Of a stretch of DNA of 64,000 nucleotides, positions 8,915 through 21,860 are shown piece after piece. The translations under genes and the position numbers were made by a program. The stretch is from Cryptomeria japonica (taxonomy: Eukaryota > Streptophyta > Pinopsida > Cupressales > Cupressaceae): positions 184,239,770 through 184,303,769 of the forward strand of contig NC_081406.1 of assembly GCF_030272615.1 (NCBI RefSeq), in the 5' to 3' direction. The number at the start of each line of letters is the position of its first letter. Position 1 is the first letter of the stretch. Under the pieces are notes generated by a model. That model saw only the letters and a list, made by a program, of their open reading frames with translations, searched no databases and was not told where the DNA came from.

Positions 8915-11184
8915 CTTGTGTGGGTGTTCTCGGAGCCCTTACTATGAACCATTTGTGTGTATTAGAATAGCCTATTTTACTTGATTGGTTCAAGGTATGT
9001 AGATCATACCCCATGGATACTCTCCATGTACCTCCCACAATAAGGCATAAATCCCCTTTGTTATAAGGTTTTTTTAAAACCATTTGGTGCAGGAGCACCC
9101 AAAGACACAAATGAAGTCTAAAAGAGCCTAATATCACCCATGAGGTGAAAATGATCATTTGTAATAGGTTGATAGTTTTGTGAGTCAATAAAACCCAATT
9201 GATGGAAGGCATTGTCATGGTTGCATTTTATAAGCCACCATGGATAAATGACCATGTGGGTCAGTAGGAGTCTAGGCATGAGTCAGGTAAATAAATATTG
9301 GTCTTAGAAATATCAGGCCAATCCTTGGAATAGGTCGAATACACCTTGGAGTCACCAAATTTGAAAAGTGCAAGTTGACAACTTTTGTTGTCATTGGAAA
9401 ATGTTGTAAAAAGGGATAACTAATCCTCCAACGGTTCCAAAGTTTGAAAAGTGGTTGGAAACCATTAGGGAGGCTATATTATGCCCACTTAGATCAATTC
9501 CAGGTTGTTGCTGGTGTAGTTGTTGAAGTTGATGAAATTTGATGATGTTTTGGAGTTTGGAGCAATACAATATACTTGGAATTTTCTGAAATTCTGTGTT
9601 TTTTGTTGTTCATTTCTGACCAGTACGGATTGGTGGATGTCTGAAACTAATTGGATGAGTTAAGGAAGTATCTTGCCTTTCATTTTAATCAATTTTTACA
9701 TTTTGTAACAATCGAGTTGTAGGGATCCATCCAAATCTAACCAGACTAGTCACAAACCCTGTTGATACCTAGGGTTTCATTGTAAAGATGCCCTTAATCT
9801 GACATTTTCACTAGAGGACCAAACAACCTGTGGGGAAAATGTTAGAAGGGCCATTGTATCATAAGATTTTGGTGTTGGTTTGCAGGGAAGCTCCAAGTCC
9901 AAAGAGATTGAATTGACCCTAGGCGGGCTTTTCTATGTGACCGCCTGAACTGTAGAAGTGGAAATCACTTGCAGAAGATAAAGATGATGGGATCAAGTAT
10001 TGAAACCTTGTATTTGGTGGTTTGAAACCTTACCCCACCTTTCATAAGTGTTTTTTTAGTCAGGGGACTAATACAAGGGATACTTGCTTTGTAAATTAGG
10101 CCTAATTGGCTTAATTAGGTCTGGAAGGATAGTAAGGGTACAAACCTTTCAACTTGTGGTTAGAGCCTAAGAATTTGGGGAATTGTGTAAATAGATAAAG
10201 GGTATATTAATCTACCTTTATTTTATCTTTTCCTTTGGAATTTTTTTAAGTTGTGTTTGAAAAACTCAACTGGTAGGCCTACTAGGCTACCGGTAGGGCT
10301 ACTAGACAATAGGATAGTTGTGAGGCAAGTATTCCCTAACAAATATGATAGATAGATTTTATGGGTGTTTTGTGTTGGTTGGACCACAAATAGATAAAAT
10401 CCAATAGGTTTCCATCCCACCGGTACCGAAAGATACTATATCGGTTCACACAAGGGTAGAGTGTTTTCATCATATCGGTACCGGAAGAGACTAAACCGAT
10501 ATGGATCTGGTCACATAAATTGTTGTGTGAGTTGAGAATTTGGTAGGTGTGTTGTTCACACCTTAAACAAACAAAAGAACTTGTTTTGGACATAGTAGTT
10601 GTGGGTGAGAGAAGGTTTTCACCTAGTTGTTTCCTGGCTCTGCATCACCTTTCAAGAGGGAAGGTTATCCAGTTGTTAGTTGAGCTTATGCTACTAGGAT
10701 TGTGCCACCAAACCTTTAGTTATCAATAGTGGATAGGTTTAATTAATGTGAAAGCCTCGATCAAGTAGTATCTTATGAGTATATTTATATGTTGTGAGGC
10801 TCGTTGAACCAATTTGTCTTGGGCCCCATTCTAGGACCCCCTCTTTTACTACCACTTTAAGAGTTTTAGAGAATCCCAAAATGACCAAAGACAAGTTTAT
10901 TCTCTTTCTCTATGTACTTTCTTGCCATATTAATCACAAAATATTTAGATCTAGTCACACTTTTGACATTTTAGGTAGATTTAGATAAACAGATATCAGA
11001 CTTGTGTTTTTGATAGTTCCTGTCTAATACATCACACTACATTTCTATCCAATTGTCCTATGTATTTTCTAGACCTTTCTACACATTTCTTGAGTCTTAC
11101 TATGCATCTGTCATATCATCCTGCATTTTTGTCAGTTGTTCCTACATTTCTATAGGTTTTCATAGTGTATCTATGGGATATAAC
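8915..11184. other. Unassigned non-coding stretch between elements A and B
   Basis: 2.3 kb without a convincing reading frame, LTR pair or domain. The first bases are the right flank of A's insertion site. Short frames of 60-100 codons occur on both strands, but none has recognisable composition or motifs. Confidence 0.5.
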
Positions 11185-12288
11185 TATATACACCTAAAAA
11201 TGGTCCGAAGATAATTAATTAATCCACCTTCCCAATTTAACTGACTTCATTATCAATTTGATTAAATTCCCTCATTCATCTTCTTAATAGGTTCATTTCA
11301 ATAGCCCCTTTGATTAATTAATCTGAATTAATTAATACTCCCCCATTTAATTCATTTACTCTAATCCCCTAATTAATTTAAACAAATCAATTTATGAGTT
11401 GTTGATAGTTAATTAGCCTTTTCCTATTATTTGAATTTAAATTCAAATTACCCACATGCCTCCTAACTTCTAACCACCTAACCTAACACATTCCACCTAA
11501 CCCTAGGTTTAGCTAACCCTATCCTATCTTGCACATCCTAACCTCCTTATCCTAACCTCCAATGGGGTGGATATTCTCTCCTGGAGACACATGGCACTTA
11601 TGCCACATGTCTCCTCCCTTGGAAACTTGCCCTCTTATGAGCAAGGCTCCTTGACACTTTCCACCACAGAGATTACAAGTGTCCCTCCCTCCAACCTCTT
11701 CTCCAACCTCCTCTAATTTGACCCTTGATATCTTCAGATTTAATCTTGACCATTGATTCCTGCCACCTCACCCCTGGCCTTGGAAATCTGATAAATATCC
11801 CCCATTTTGGAGCCCAAAGTATCCCATCTCATATCATTTTAGGCATTGTTATTATAGGCACATCCCATCTCATTTTCATGTCAAGCATTGTTATTATAGG
11901 CACATCATTCCTAGCATTCTAGTTTAGCATTGTTATCATGTTTTGCATCTTAGATCTAGCTAAATTTGATCATATTCTAGCATAATAAATCTCTCAGTTA
12001 GCTTAATCATGCATCTCATTAGCTTAATTAGCTTCTTGGATCAATCTAGCATAATCATACACTCATCTAGCTTGCATATCATATCTTTTTAAATCCTTCA
12101 TCTAGGTGTAGTCAAGTCACTGGGATTGCTTATCCAGATCTGAGAGAAAATCCATACTCGCATCTCTTAGGAGGCGATAGGTCACTTTGTCATGGTTTAT
12201 CTTTCATTTAATTTTAATTTTCTTATTATTCTTGTAATGATCTATTGAGTGTTTGTGTTGTAGGTGTAGGTATCCTACTTCACACACA
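11185..12288 (+). repeat. 5' LTR of element B
   Basis: Begins TATATACACC where the 3' copy has TGTATACACC, so the terminal TG is mutated, and ends CTTCACACACA. Relative to the 3' LTR it has an extra duplicated piece of roughly 45 bases around 11835-11900 and lacks about 22 bases near 11290. The TATAAATA of the 3' LTR reads GATAAATA here. Confidence 0.82.
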
Positions 12289-12296
12289 TGACATTT

Positions 12297-12314
12297 TGGC
12301 GCCCATCGTGGGGC
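12297..12314 (+). other. Primer binding site of element B
   Basis: TGGCGCCCATCGTGGGGC lies eight bases after the LTR end. TGGCGCC-starting sites are common in plant Gypsy elements. The tRNA was not assigned. Confidence 0.7.
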
Positions 12315-14367
12315 CCGAAATCTAATTTCTTGGCCTCTCTCATCATCAAATTTTCAATCTCATGGGTTTCTAGGCGGGCCTATTTCAGAATCTCGTATGA
12401 GTACCTTTACAGTACCATACAAGTTTCTTTGTGCACTCATACCAGCATGTGAGAATACTCATACGATCAAGTGATAATACTCGTACGAATTTCTACTTCT
12501 GGGTTTTCAAAACAGTTTGCATTTTAGGGTTTTTGTGCTTGAAATTTGATATCACTAATGCTAACCCTAGTCTATTTGTGAGTTTTCTAGCAGCCTAACT
12601 GGTTTTTGCATGATGATTATCGAAGATTACGCTTGCCAAAGATTCAATTTCTCAAAACACCATGATTACTAACGTATTTGTTTTGCAGGTTGCCTAAGAG
12701 AATTCAACCAAACTTTGTGTCTTCTTAAGGTTTTCTAGGAACACTTATTTTGCTAATGGTTAATGAACATCTTGTTTTCTATGCTTGAGAAGTTGTCTAA
12801 AAGGTAGGAGAGTATGCTCTTGTCCATTCGGACAATCAGAAATCTCGACCCTTGAATCGCTTCTATGTTTGAGATTTGAATACCTTTAGTGGGCCTGTCA
12901 CAGTGGGAAAAAGTAATCACCCTATGAAAATGACCCAAGTGAGTACAACTAGACCTAAGCTTTCCAACTCACTCTAAAAAATAGGCCTCTCGGGATTAAA
13001 GTATCGGAGGATGGGATTATTTGAGTCTTCTCTTTTGAGATCTCTCATATCAAATATTTAGTAGGGCCTCGCAGTCTCAATCACACTTGCGTGACTACTT
13101 CTTGTTTCGATACCTTGTTGGGCCATAGGCCTCAATCATGCTTGCGTGACTGCAAGGGGTAATTCCAAACATAAATCCCTACTACAAACCTTGAGATATA
13201 AGCTACCCAATTCACCTTCGAAAGGGGGATAATCTTTGTGCAAGAGAGATAGTAACTCTCCCAAGACACTTGCCATATCATTCCCCCATTAGCATTTGGA
13301 GTCGAATAATACGGTGTTGAGAATCCATTGCATGAGACTCAGTGCTCGTATTCTGATTAACTATTGGGTGTGTACTTAAGTTTGCAAGAAAATGTTTTCT
13401 GTCTCAAGCAACTTACTTAGGATTTAGTGTGTTGTGCTTGAGGTCACTTATCATATCACGTGTTTGCTGTGTTTTCATCCTTGAAATAGAAACTCAGACA
13501 TCTAAAACTAGAAAACAAAATTAAAACATCAAACATTTTTGGTCAAAACTCTTCCAAAGTAAAATTTTTGGGTCTGCTCTGTCCTCAGTCGTACGAGCTT
13601 TCTAGTTTGTTGTATGAGAAAGCTAGTTTATTGTCAGGTTTTGTAGCAATTGTCGTACAAGTCATATTAGTAGAGGCTTATTTGTTATTAGTTGTCATCT
13701 GGGTTTGTGGGAATTGTCGTACGAGATTAGGCCTTTGTTGTATGAGATTCCTAGTTTATCATATGGATCTATATGAATTATCATCTGGGACTATGTAAAC
13801 TATTGTACGGATTTCTATCTCTATCAGTCCAAAGCTGTCTTCTTGTATGTCTTTTTCAGATCTATCATGTTTGCTTGGTCATTTTATAGTGAGTATAAAC
13901 ACCCTAATATCTGTCATTCTGTGCTTAGGTTGTCTTCTTGGTTCACTCGGTCAAGTTATCTTCTGTCAAACTAGATTCTAGAACTAGACATCCCCAAGAT
14001 TTTCAAGTATTCACATTCAACAAGTTCAAGATCTAACATCTCAAAGTGCATTATCACCCTCTTTGATAAACTGATCACTCAAAACATATTTTCTCATCAG
14101 GATCTATCATCCTTTATCACAAAACTACAATGTTTGATCAAGATAACCTTGTCCCACATCATAGGATATATCATTTCTATTGGACTTGGTCTTATTAAAA
14201 TTATCATCATTGCACTCCAAACCGAAGATTGAAAAATTTGCAAACTTTCAAATACTTGAATTATCTTTTTGTGTCATATCACTCTATCATATCTACATTG
14301 ACAGTTGGTCACTTATCGAAATACCTTCTAGACAATTGAATCCTTGCACAATATTTAGCACACGTGT
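12315..14367 (+). other. Untranslated leader of element B
   Basis: Two kilobases with no credible coding frame. The word TYGTAYGAG and variants recur in two clusters (about 12391-12490 and 13585-13815), several with the CGTACG palindrome core, mixed with repeats of CTAGTTT. The stretch between is ordinary AT-rich sequence. Confidence 0.5.
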
Positions 14368-16010
14368 ATGCCCGTTTTAACTAGAGTGCAGAGACAAAAG
14401 ATCGCAAAAATAGAAATCAAAACATTTGAAATAACTAAAGATTATAGGAACATGGAACACGAAAATGAAATACAAGAAGAAGAGGTAATAGATCAACATA
14501 TTAGAGAAATAAAGAAAGATCCTAAATTCAATAAATTTATGGAGAAAATATTGGAGGGAGAAAAAGAAAAATACTTCCTTATGTTAGCAAAATTTGGTGC
14601 TACACTCCCCCAAGATTTTGATGTGAGTAATTTAGGACAAAAGAGAAGTGACCCTTTCCATGATAATGGATGACATTAGGATATTTTTGGTCACAAAAGG
14701 ATGACACATTAATTCCTGATAACACAAGAACTAATGAGGAAACTTCCATTCCCAAAAGGGATGATGTAGAAATTCTGAACAAAGCTAAATCTAATGAGGA
14801 CACAAGAAAGAGTCGAGATGATACAAGAAGAGATCAAGATCATACTAGAGCGCAAACTCATGGTTATACAAGAATAAATCATGTTAATAATCCTATCACA
14901 ACTCTTACACAACAAATACAAATGCTACAAACACAGATTCAAGATATGCAGAGAGGAACTGTTAGAATATACTCGCTTCAAGAAATTTGTCCTTACCCAT
15001 TCGATATAAATCTAAACATGATACCATTTCCTATAGGTTGTGAAACTCCTAGAAACGATAAATATAATGGAAGCACTAATCCCCATGATCATATACGATA
15101 ATTTTGCACAATGAGTATGGAGTTTGCACATGAGGATACATACTTGATGAGAATATTTCCAAAGAGCTTAAGTGGACTAGGTATGGAATGGTTCTCTAAA
15201 CTTCCACCTAGAATTAGATCATTCCCAAAATTGGTGGATAAGTTTGTTTCACAATACTCTTACAACATTCAACATGAGGTCACAATGCTCAACCTGTGTA
15301 ATACTAAACAAAAGAGTGGAGAACCTTTCATGACCTTTCTATAGAGATGGAGACAGTTAGGTTCACGATATCCTCGTATAGTGCCAGAATATGAGAAAAT
15401 AGATATATTCATTGACAACCTAAATGGACAAATGAGCTATCATCTAAAAATACAATGCCATCAAAATTTTGAAAAGATGATTGATAATGGAATCATAATG
15501 GAGGAAGCTATGGTAAAGAAGGGTGAGTTGAAGCTATGCAAAGAAGGAGTTAATCCTCCTAATAACAATGCTAACAACAACAATGACAAGCCAAAATTTT
15601 GGAATAGAAATCAAAATGTTGTCAATGATGGGGTAGTGGATAACAATAATGTAAAACCAAAGCAACCAATTTTTAATTTATCTCATCACTCAGCAGTGGC
15701 TCAACAAAACAACAATCACCAAAAATCAACTTTCAACAATTTATTTTAAAGGAAATTTATAGACATTGGTGAAACACTTGGGTCCGCATTAAAAACACTT
15801 CTCACAAACAAGTTGATTACTTTTCTAGAAGGAAGAAACTTCGAACCTCAAGTGAAACCCTCTTGGTGGAATGACAACCATTATTGCGATTTCCATCAAA
15901 ACAAGGGACACCGCACGGATAATTGTCAATGGTTGAAACACGCCATCCAAGATTTGATTGATAATGGAGTAATAATTATGGATGGACATATGATAAACAA
16001 ATATCATACA
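14368..16010 (+). pseudogene. Gag of element B (broken)
   Basis: ATG 14368 opens a frame with a charged N-terminus (EEEVIDQHIREIKKDPKF); near 14670 it shifts frame and the rest lies in the frame of 14670. Stops fall at 15099, 15342 and 15747. The Gag domain is readable (YNGSTNPHDHIR, GMEWFSKLPP, FVSQYSYNIQ, FIDNLNGQM), followed by an Asn-rich spacer and a knuckle, CDFHQNKGHRTDNC, near 15885-15930 with the AIQDLIDNGVI segment. The same order occurs in elements A and D. The stop at 15342 sits where relatives usually read FLQRW, consistent with CAG to TAG. Not functional. Confidence 0.78.
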
Positions 16011-17123
16011 ACTTTCAAAACTTCACTTCCAAACTATGAGAAGGGTAAATCATTAGCAACACATAATGGTAAAGGTAAAGAAAAGGTGAACTTTGCTCAT
16101 TCATATGATAATGTGATAAATGTGATTGTAGTTAAAAATGAACCTTCTCATGCTATCACAAGAAGCAAATCCAAAGTTGTTTTACTAGGTCCTAAAACTA
16201 ACATGTCATCCATTGCAAAACAATGTAGTCTAGTGGATCAACTACAAAAAACTCCTGCGCAAATATCCATCTTAGAACTTTTAAAGCTTTCACCTGCACA
16301 CAAAGAAATTCTTGAAAGAGCATTAGTAGATACAACAATGTCCAAATATCTTGATATAGATCAATTCCAAACCATGGTGGGACACCTCACAACCCCTCAC
16401 TACTTATCATTCACTGAAGAAAATGACATGTCCTTACAACATCCCCATAACGCTCCATTGCATATTGAAGTCCCCATTCACAAGACATGTGTTAAATGTG
16501 TCCTAATAGATGAGGGAGTTGGCTTAAATTTTTTCTCATTGAGTCTTGTCCGTGCTCTAGGTTATTTTGAAGATGCAGTGGATCCCCAGAAAAAGACAAC
16601 AATCAAAGCATATGGTGAAGAAGAGTGTTCCTCTAAACAAATTATGATATTACCCATCAGAGTGGGACCTTTGTAGAAAGACACATCAAGCCAGGTCCTA
16701 GACTTGGATTTATCATACAACATACTCTTAGGAAGACCCTGGATACATGCCATGCAAGATATTCCATCAACATATCATCAGTGCCTAAAATTCCCCTACA
16801 ATAAGAAGAAAATCATGATCTCAGCAGATTCAAATCCATTTAAGTACTGTAGTAATGTAAAACTAGCTCAAGAGGTCATTGTTCCTCATAATAGGGAGGC
16901 ATCATCTTCAAACACACAATCTAAAGAAAAATCATTTGCCTCCATTTTGTCAAGTATGGAAAAAATGCAGCTAAGAGATCGAGGGAATGAAGAATATTCA
17001 CTATCACAACTACCACTTTCTCCTAAATCCTATGGAAAACCATCAAACTCTAAGAAACAACCAATTGCGAAACATCTTCCAATATTTGATGGAGCATTTT
17101 TTAGTGTTGGGACTTTGTCATAA
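16011..17123 (+). pseudogene. Protease region of element B (broken)
   Basis: This continues in the Gag frame. It holds an ALVDT...HLTTPHY segment and the protease at about 16450-16830: VLIDEGVGLN around the catalytic aspartate (family norm Asp-Gly-Gly or Asp-Ser/Thr-Gly), then [24 protein letters not shown] and CLKFPYN. The glycine after the aspartate is changed to glutamate. Stops occur at 16674 and 17121. The enzyme would have cut the Gag-Pol polyprotein. Near-identical strings in element D show the family relationship. Confidence 0.72.
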
Positions 17124-18385
17124 GAAACAAAAGATAAAGATGTGTTACAATGGCTATACAAGGATGAAGAAGTCCAATAAAAGATCAACAATGTTAGAAT
17201 ACCTATAGAAAAATATGGAAAAGGATTCAACATTCTTCAGGAAATGGGATAAACTAGAACAGGTCCTGTAGGAAAAAGAAAAGAAGGTATCTCACAACCT
17301 ATCCAACCTCATACTCAGCAGGCTACATACAAATCAGGTTTAGGGTATGAACAAGTTACTCTACCAGAGGACAAACCTTCTAGCCAACAACAAGATGAAT
17401 ATGAAAACAAACAAGAGAAACTTGCAATTGAAAGGGAAGAAACTGCTACCAAGCAACAAGCACAAGCAAACATGAAATGACAAAAGAAGCAAGTTTTTAA
17501 TCAATAGGAAAAACAAACTAAAGGCATCTCCCAAGCAGCATTAACTCCTAATCAAAACAAACAGGAAGCTGATACAAATCAAGGAGAGTTGATAGAAAGG
17601 TTGAAAAAACTCAATCTTATCCCTGAGGAAATTGAATATGAGAGAATAAAAGATATAGCAAGAAAAACAAAAGAAACAAATCAAACGCTATATGAACAAA
17701 TCTGCAAATTGCAAGCTACAAGTGAGATAAATTCTAATTATGAATGGGAATTGGATTCCTACCATTCTGAAGAATTTGCTGAAGAAACTTTCTTTCAAGA
17801 AGATGTAGGTGTCTATTTAGTTCATGTGTATGCGGAGAAAACGTTAGGAACTAACCCACTTAAATTAGAATCACATTCGGTTGACTTGGACTTAATCGAG
17901 GACAATCAGGAGCTACTTGCGAGAGGTCATTCTGATGAGAGTATCATTCTAGACATAGAAATACATATCAAAAACTTTGATATCTCTATCATGACCCTAA
18001 ATACCCTCAAAACATATCAACCTGAGTATCCTGTACCTCTACTCCATTCTGAACTTATTTTTTGGGAAAATGAAAGACATACTACCATTGATACCTTTCC
18101 TAATGACCATTCCATATCCTTATATATTAATGCAATCGAACCCACAAAAAATTTCACCAGGGATTCCAACAATGCATCTTCCAATCAAGTGGGTGTCTCC
18201 CAGTTACAAAAATGAAATTAAGGAAAACAATATCAAGTCTAATGCTGAAAACCATTTATTGGCCACATTAGACCAAGAAAAAGTAAAAAGAAAGGAGACA
18301 TCTAATAGTGAAAACCTCCTTGAGGTGCCAGAAGATGGGAGATTTGACACTTTACGTGAATACTATCAAGAAAGGTCATCCATTT
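17124..18385 (+). pseudogene. Protease-RT linker of element B with G-patch-like motif
   Basis: Mostly open in the same frame after several stops near 17178-17510. It shows KSGLGYEQV at about 17333 (a glycine-rich GLGY motif common before RT in these elements), a Gln/Lys-rich part and then a 208-codon acidic stretch (17589-18215). A frameshift near 18200 moves the reading to the frame of 18070. No enzyme motif is visible here. It is a variable spacer of the polyprotein. Confidence 0.6.
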
Positions 18386-19400
18386 TGATCGAACCAACAG
18401 AGGTAGTTAATATTGGCACAATAGAGCAACCAAAGATGCTACATCTAGCAACTTCGCTATTAGAACAAGAAAGCAACAATATATGGACTTTTTCAAATGA
18501 CAACAAATCAGTTTTGCCTGGTCATATGCAGACATGCCAAGGTTAGATCCAAATCTTATTATGCATTACTTAAATGTTAGTCTAGGGGCCAAACCAGTTA
18601 AATAGAAATTAAGGAAGATTTATCCTCATATCACTCTTCTTGTCAAAGCAGAACTAAAGAAATTACTACATGTAGGATTCATCAGACCTATATCATATCC
18701 TCAATGAGTATCAAACATCATTCCTATTTCCAAACCAGATAAAAGTATTAGAGTATGCATAAATTTTAGAGATCTTAATAATGCATGTCCAAAGGATGAC
18801 TTTCCTTTGCCTAACATTGACATCATTATAGATTTAACTACTGGACACTCCTTGTTTTCTGTAATGGATGGTTTCTCTGGATACAATCAGATTAAAATAG
18901 CACCTGAAGATCAAGAAAAGACAACTTTCACATGTCCATGGGGTACTTTCTGCTGGAACGTCATGCCTTTTGGATTAAAGAATGCAGGTGCTACATATTA
19001 GAGAGCTATGACAATGGTATTCCATGACATAATGCATACATTCATGGAAGATTATGTGGATGACATATTGTCCAAATCATACAACAAAGAAGAACATATA
19101 GGAATACTTGAAAATATATTTGACAGGTTAGAACAGTACAAGCTATGACTCAATCCCAAGAAATGTGCCTTTGGTGTTACTTCAGGCAAGCTATTATGAT
19201 ACATTGTTTCAGCTAGGGGTATCAAAGTAGATCCAACCAAGGTCAAAGAAATCATAGAAATAACATCTCCCCAGAATATCAGTCAACTCAGATCAATCCA
19301 AGGAAGACTACAATCAATCAAAAGATTTGTTTCTTAGCTAGCAGATAAATGTCAACCATTTACTCATCTATTGCACAAAAATGTTAATTTAAAGTGGGAC
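18386..19400 (+). pseudogene. Reverse transcriptase domain of element B (broken)
   Basis: The N-terminal VVNIGTIEQP and a SYADMPRLDP segment (with a shift near 18520) lead into the polymerase fold: VCINFRDLNNACPKDDFPLP, then FSVMDGFSGYNQ with the first catalytic aspartate at 18867, MPFGLKNAGATY, and the YVDD box at 19053-19064. Catalytic residues survive, but stops stand at 18603, 18705, 18999, 19146, 19197 and 19335. Most fall where relatives have Gln, Arg or Trp. The pattern is that of methylation-linked decay, not of a recent knock-out. Confidence 0.88.
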
Positions 19401-19900
19401 CATCAATGTGAGGACGCATTAAACAAGATCAAGGCCTATCTCATGCAACCACCCATCCTAATGTCACCAATTCCAGGAAAGTCATTGTTACTATATGTGT
19501 CAACCATCGAAGTACCCTTAGGAGTTCTTCTCGCACAACAGGATAATGAAGGAAAAGAATGAGCCATCTCCTACATTAGCAAAACATTAGTGGGATACAA
19601 GATCAACTATTTGCCAACAGAAAAAGCATGCTTGGCGGTAGTGTTTGCTTCTCAAAAATTGAGACACTATCTATTATCTCACTCCATCAAGTTTATTGCT
19701 AAAATTGACCTATTGAAGTATTTACTTAGCAAGACAACTTTAACAGGATGATTAGCAAAATGGATCATGATCTTGAGTGAGTTTGATATTGAGTATGTGG
19801 ACATAAAAGCTATCAAGGGGTAAGTCATTGCTGATCAACTAGCATAGGCACCGCTTCAAGATGATCATCCTTTACAAATTGAATTTCCCGATGCTAATAT
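19401..19900 (+). pseudogene. First RNase H domain of element B (broken)
   Basis: Follows RT in frame. Visible segments are KSLLLYVSTIEVPLGVLLAQ, AISYISKTLVGYKINY, LPTEKACLAVVFA, LRHYLLSHSIKF and EFDIEYVDIKAIKG, the usual Gypsy RNase H series. It would degrade the RNA strand during reverse transcription. The DIEY/DQLA end is preserved, but the first catalytic aspartate position reads YVST, so it seems lost. Stops occur at 19560, 19749, 19821 and 19845. Confidence 0.75.
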
Positions 19901-20306
19901 TCTAACAGTCACCACAAAGACATGACAATTATACTTTGATGGTTCATATATAGAACATGGATCAGAAGTGGGCATTCTATTCATCACACCACAAGGTCAT
20001 ATGATTCCAAAGACATACAAATTAAGATTTCCATGCACCAACAAGATAATAGAATATAAAGCTTTGGTCACAGGAATCGAAATGGCTATAGAATGGAACA
20101 TTACACAACTTCAAGTCTTTGGAGACTCTCATCTCATCATCAAGCAAATCAATGACGATTATCAAACAAAGGATGAAAAGCTAATGCCTTATAAGAAGAT
20201 AGTTGATGATGTCAAGAAATAATTTGTTGAAATAACTTTTGAGAAAATTCTAAGGAATGACAACAAAGCAGCAGATGCCATGGCAACACTTGCTTCTCTA
20301 CTTTAG
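19901..20306 (+). pseudogene. Second (archaeal-type) RNase H domain of element B
   Basis: After the stop at 19923 the frame reads LYFDGSYIEHGSEVGILF, IIEYKALVTGIEMA, LQVFGDSHLIIKQIN and NKAADAMATLA. This preserves all four expected acidic residues (Asp, Glu, Asp, Asp). A second RNase H of this kind between the first one and integrase is the hallmark of Tat-type Gypsy elements. Stops at 20220 and 20304 interrupt or end it. Confidence 0.78.
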
Positions 20307-21671
20307 ACACAGGAAAATCAAGAGCATTACAAATTCTTGTGGAAGAGTTGTTTTACCTTGCTCATAATTGTCCTAATTCCCAAACTATCTATCATCTTGT
20401 TGGGCATGATTTCTCTTGCTATGGACAAACTTATACATACCTGAAAGACAATATCCTCCCTCCTAACTTGTCAAAGAACCAAAAGAGAAACTTTATCCAT
20501 GAATTTTCCCATTATACTCTTGTCGCGGATACCCTTTACAAATGAGGTCTGAACTATACTCTCTTAAGATGTCTCAAGAAAGAAGAATCTGAGAAGGCCT
20601 TAAATGAAGTCCATAATGACATTTGTGGTGCTCATTCAAGTGGTCTTACCCTTTCAAAAAAACTCATACACTTGGGCTATTATTGGCCAACTATGGAATG
20701 AGATTCTTTTTAAATAGCTAAAACATGCAAACAGTGTCAGATCCATGGAAATTTGATTCTTGCAACAGAACAAGAAATTCATGCTTTGGCAACATCTTGG
20801 CCATTCTGCCAATGGGGTCTTGATCTAGTAGGAAAGATAATCCTCCTTCATCCAATGGTCACAAATTAATTTTGGTAGCTACATAATATTTTAAAAAATG
20901 GATTGAGGCAGTACCTCTCATCAATATCACATGAAAACAAATTGCTACATTTATCTTGAACTACATCATATGTCGCTATGGAATACCCATGACCATTATC
21001 ACTGATAATGGGTGACCATTCAAGAACCAGTATGTACAAGAGCTTTGTGAGAAATTTTAGATCCAACATAGGTTCTCCACACCCTACTATCCACAAGGGA
21101 ATGGGAAAGCAGAAGCTTCAAACAAAACTATTATGAAAATCCTCAAAAATACAGTGAATAATGCTAGCAAAGATTGGCATATTCAATTGAACCTTGCTCT
21201 ATGGGCTTACTGTACCAGTATCCTCACACCAACAGGAGCCACACCTTTCTCTCTTGTCTATGGATCAGAAGCAATACTGCCAATAGAAGTAGACATACCT
21301 TCTCTATGAGTATCATTAAAAGGACTTATCCCAGATGAGAAACAATGAGTATCTAGATTGCAAGAATCATAATTGATCCATGAACGATGACAAAATGCCT
21401 TTGATCATTTAAAGGTGTATCAACAAAGAACGTGCCAAAGTTATAATCACAAGGTCAAACCACAAACCTTTAAAGTTGGAGAACTAATACTCAAGGAAAA
21501 TCCACGAAACCAATCAGATTAAGAAAAGAAGGGGAGTTTGAACCAAACTGGTTAGGTCTGTTTGTAGTCACAACAATATTTGGGTCAGGAGCATATCAAC
21601 TATGAATGCAGGACGAGGATCAGCTCGAGGAACCCATCAATAGCATGCATATGAAGAATTTTTATGTTTGA
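20307..21671 (+). pseudogene. Integrase domain and pol C-terminus of element B (broken)
   Basis: The zinc-binding part shows HNDICGAHSSG then KTCKQCQIH (about 20610-20740). The catalytic core has WGLDLVG (aspartate 20822), TIITDNG (aspartate 21004) and GNGKAEASNK (glutamate 21112), so the DDE triad is readable across a frameshift near 20838. TPFSLVYGSEAILPIEVD and a C-terminal GAYQL...EEPINSMHMKNFYV end follow, with the natural stop at 21669-21671. Many internal stops (for example TGA where CGA or TGG is expected) make it non-functional. Confidence 0.85.
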
Positions 21672-21860
21672 AAAAGTAGAAAATCCAAAAACAGTGGAAA
21701 AAGAAAAAAATCCAAAAATAGTGGAAAAGCAGAAAAATAAAAAAATAGTGGAAAAGCAGAAAATCCAAAAACAGTGGAAAAGCAGAAAAATCCAAAAACA
21801 CTGGAAAAGAAAAAAATAAAAAATAGCGAAAACAGAGAAAAAAAATCAAATATGAGAAAA
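21672..21860 (+). repeat. 27 bp purine-rich minisatellite after pol
   Basis: A unit resembling AATCCAAAAACAGTGGAAAA repeats at least five times; the GTGG word starts at 21694, 21721, 21748, 21774 and (as CTGG) 21801. It begins immediately after the pol stop, so it lies in the 3' untranslated part of element B. Confidence 0.8.
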
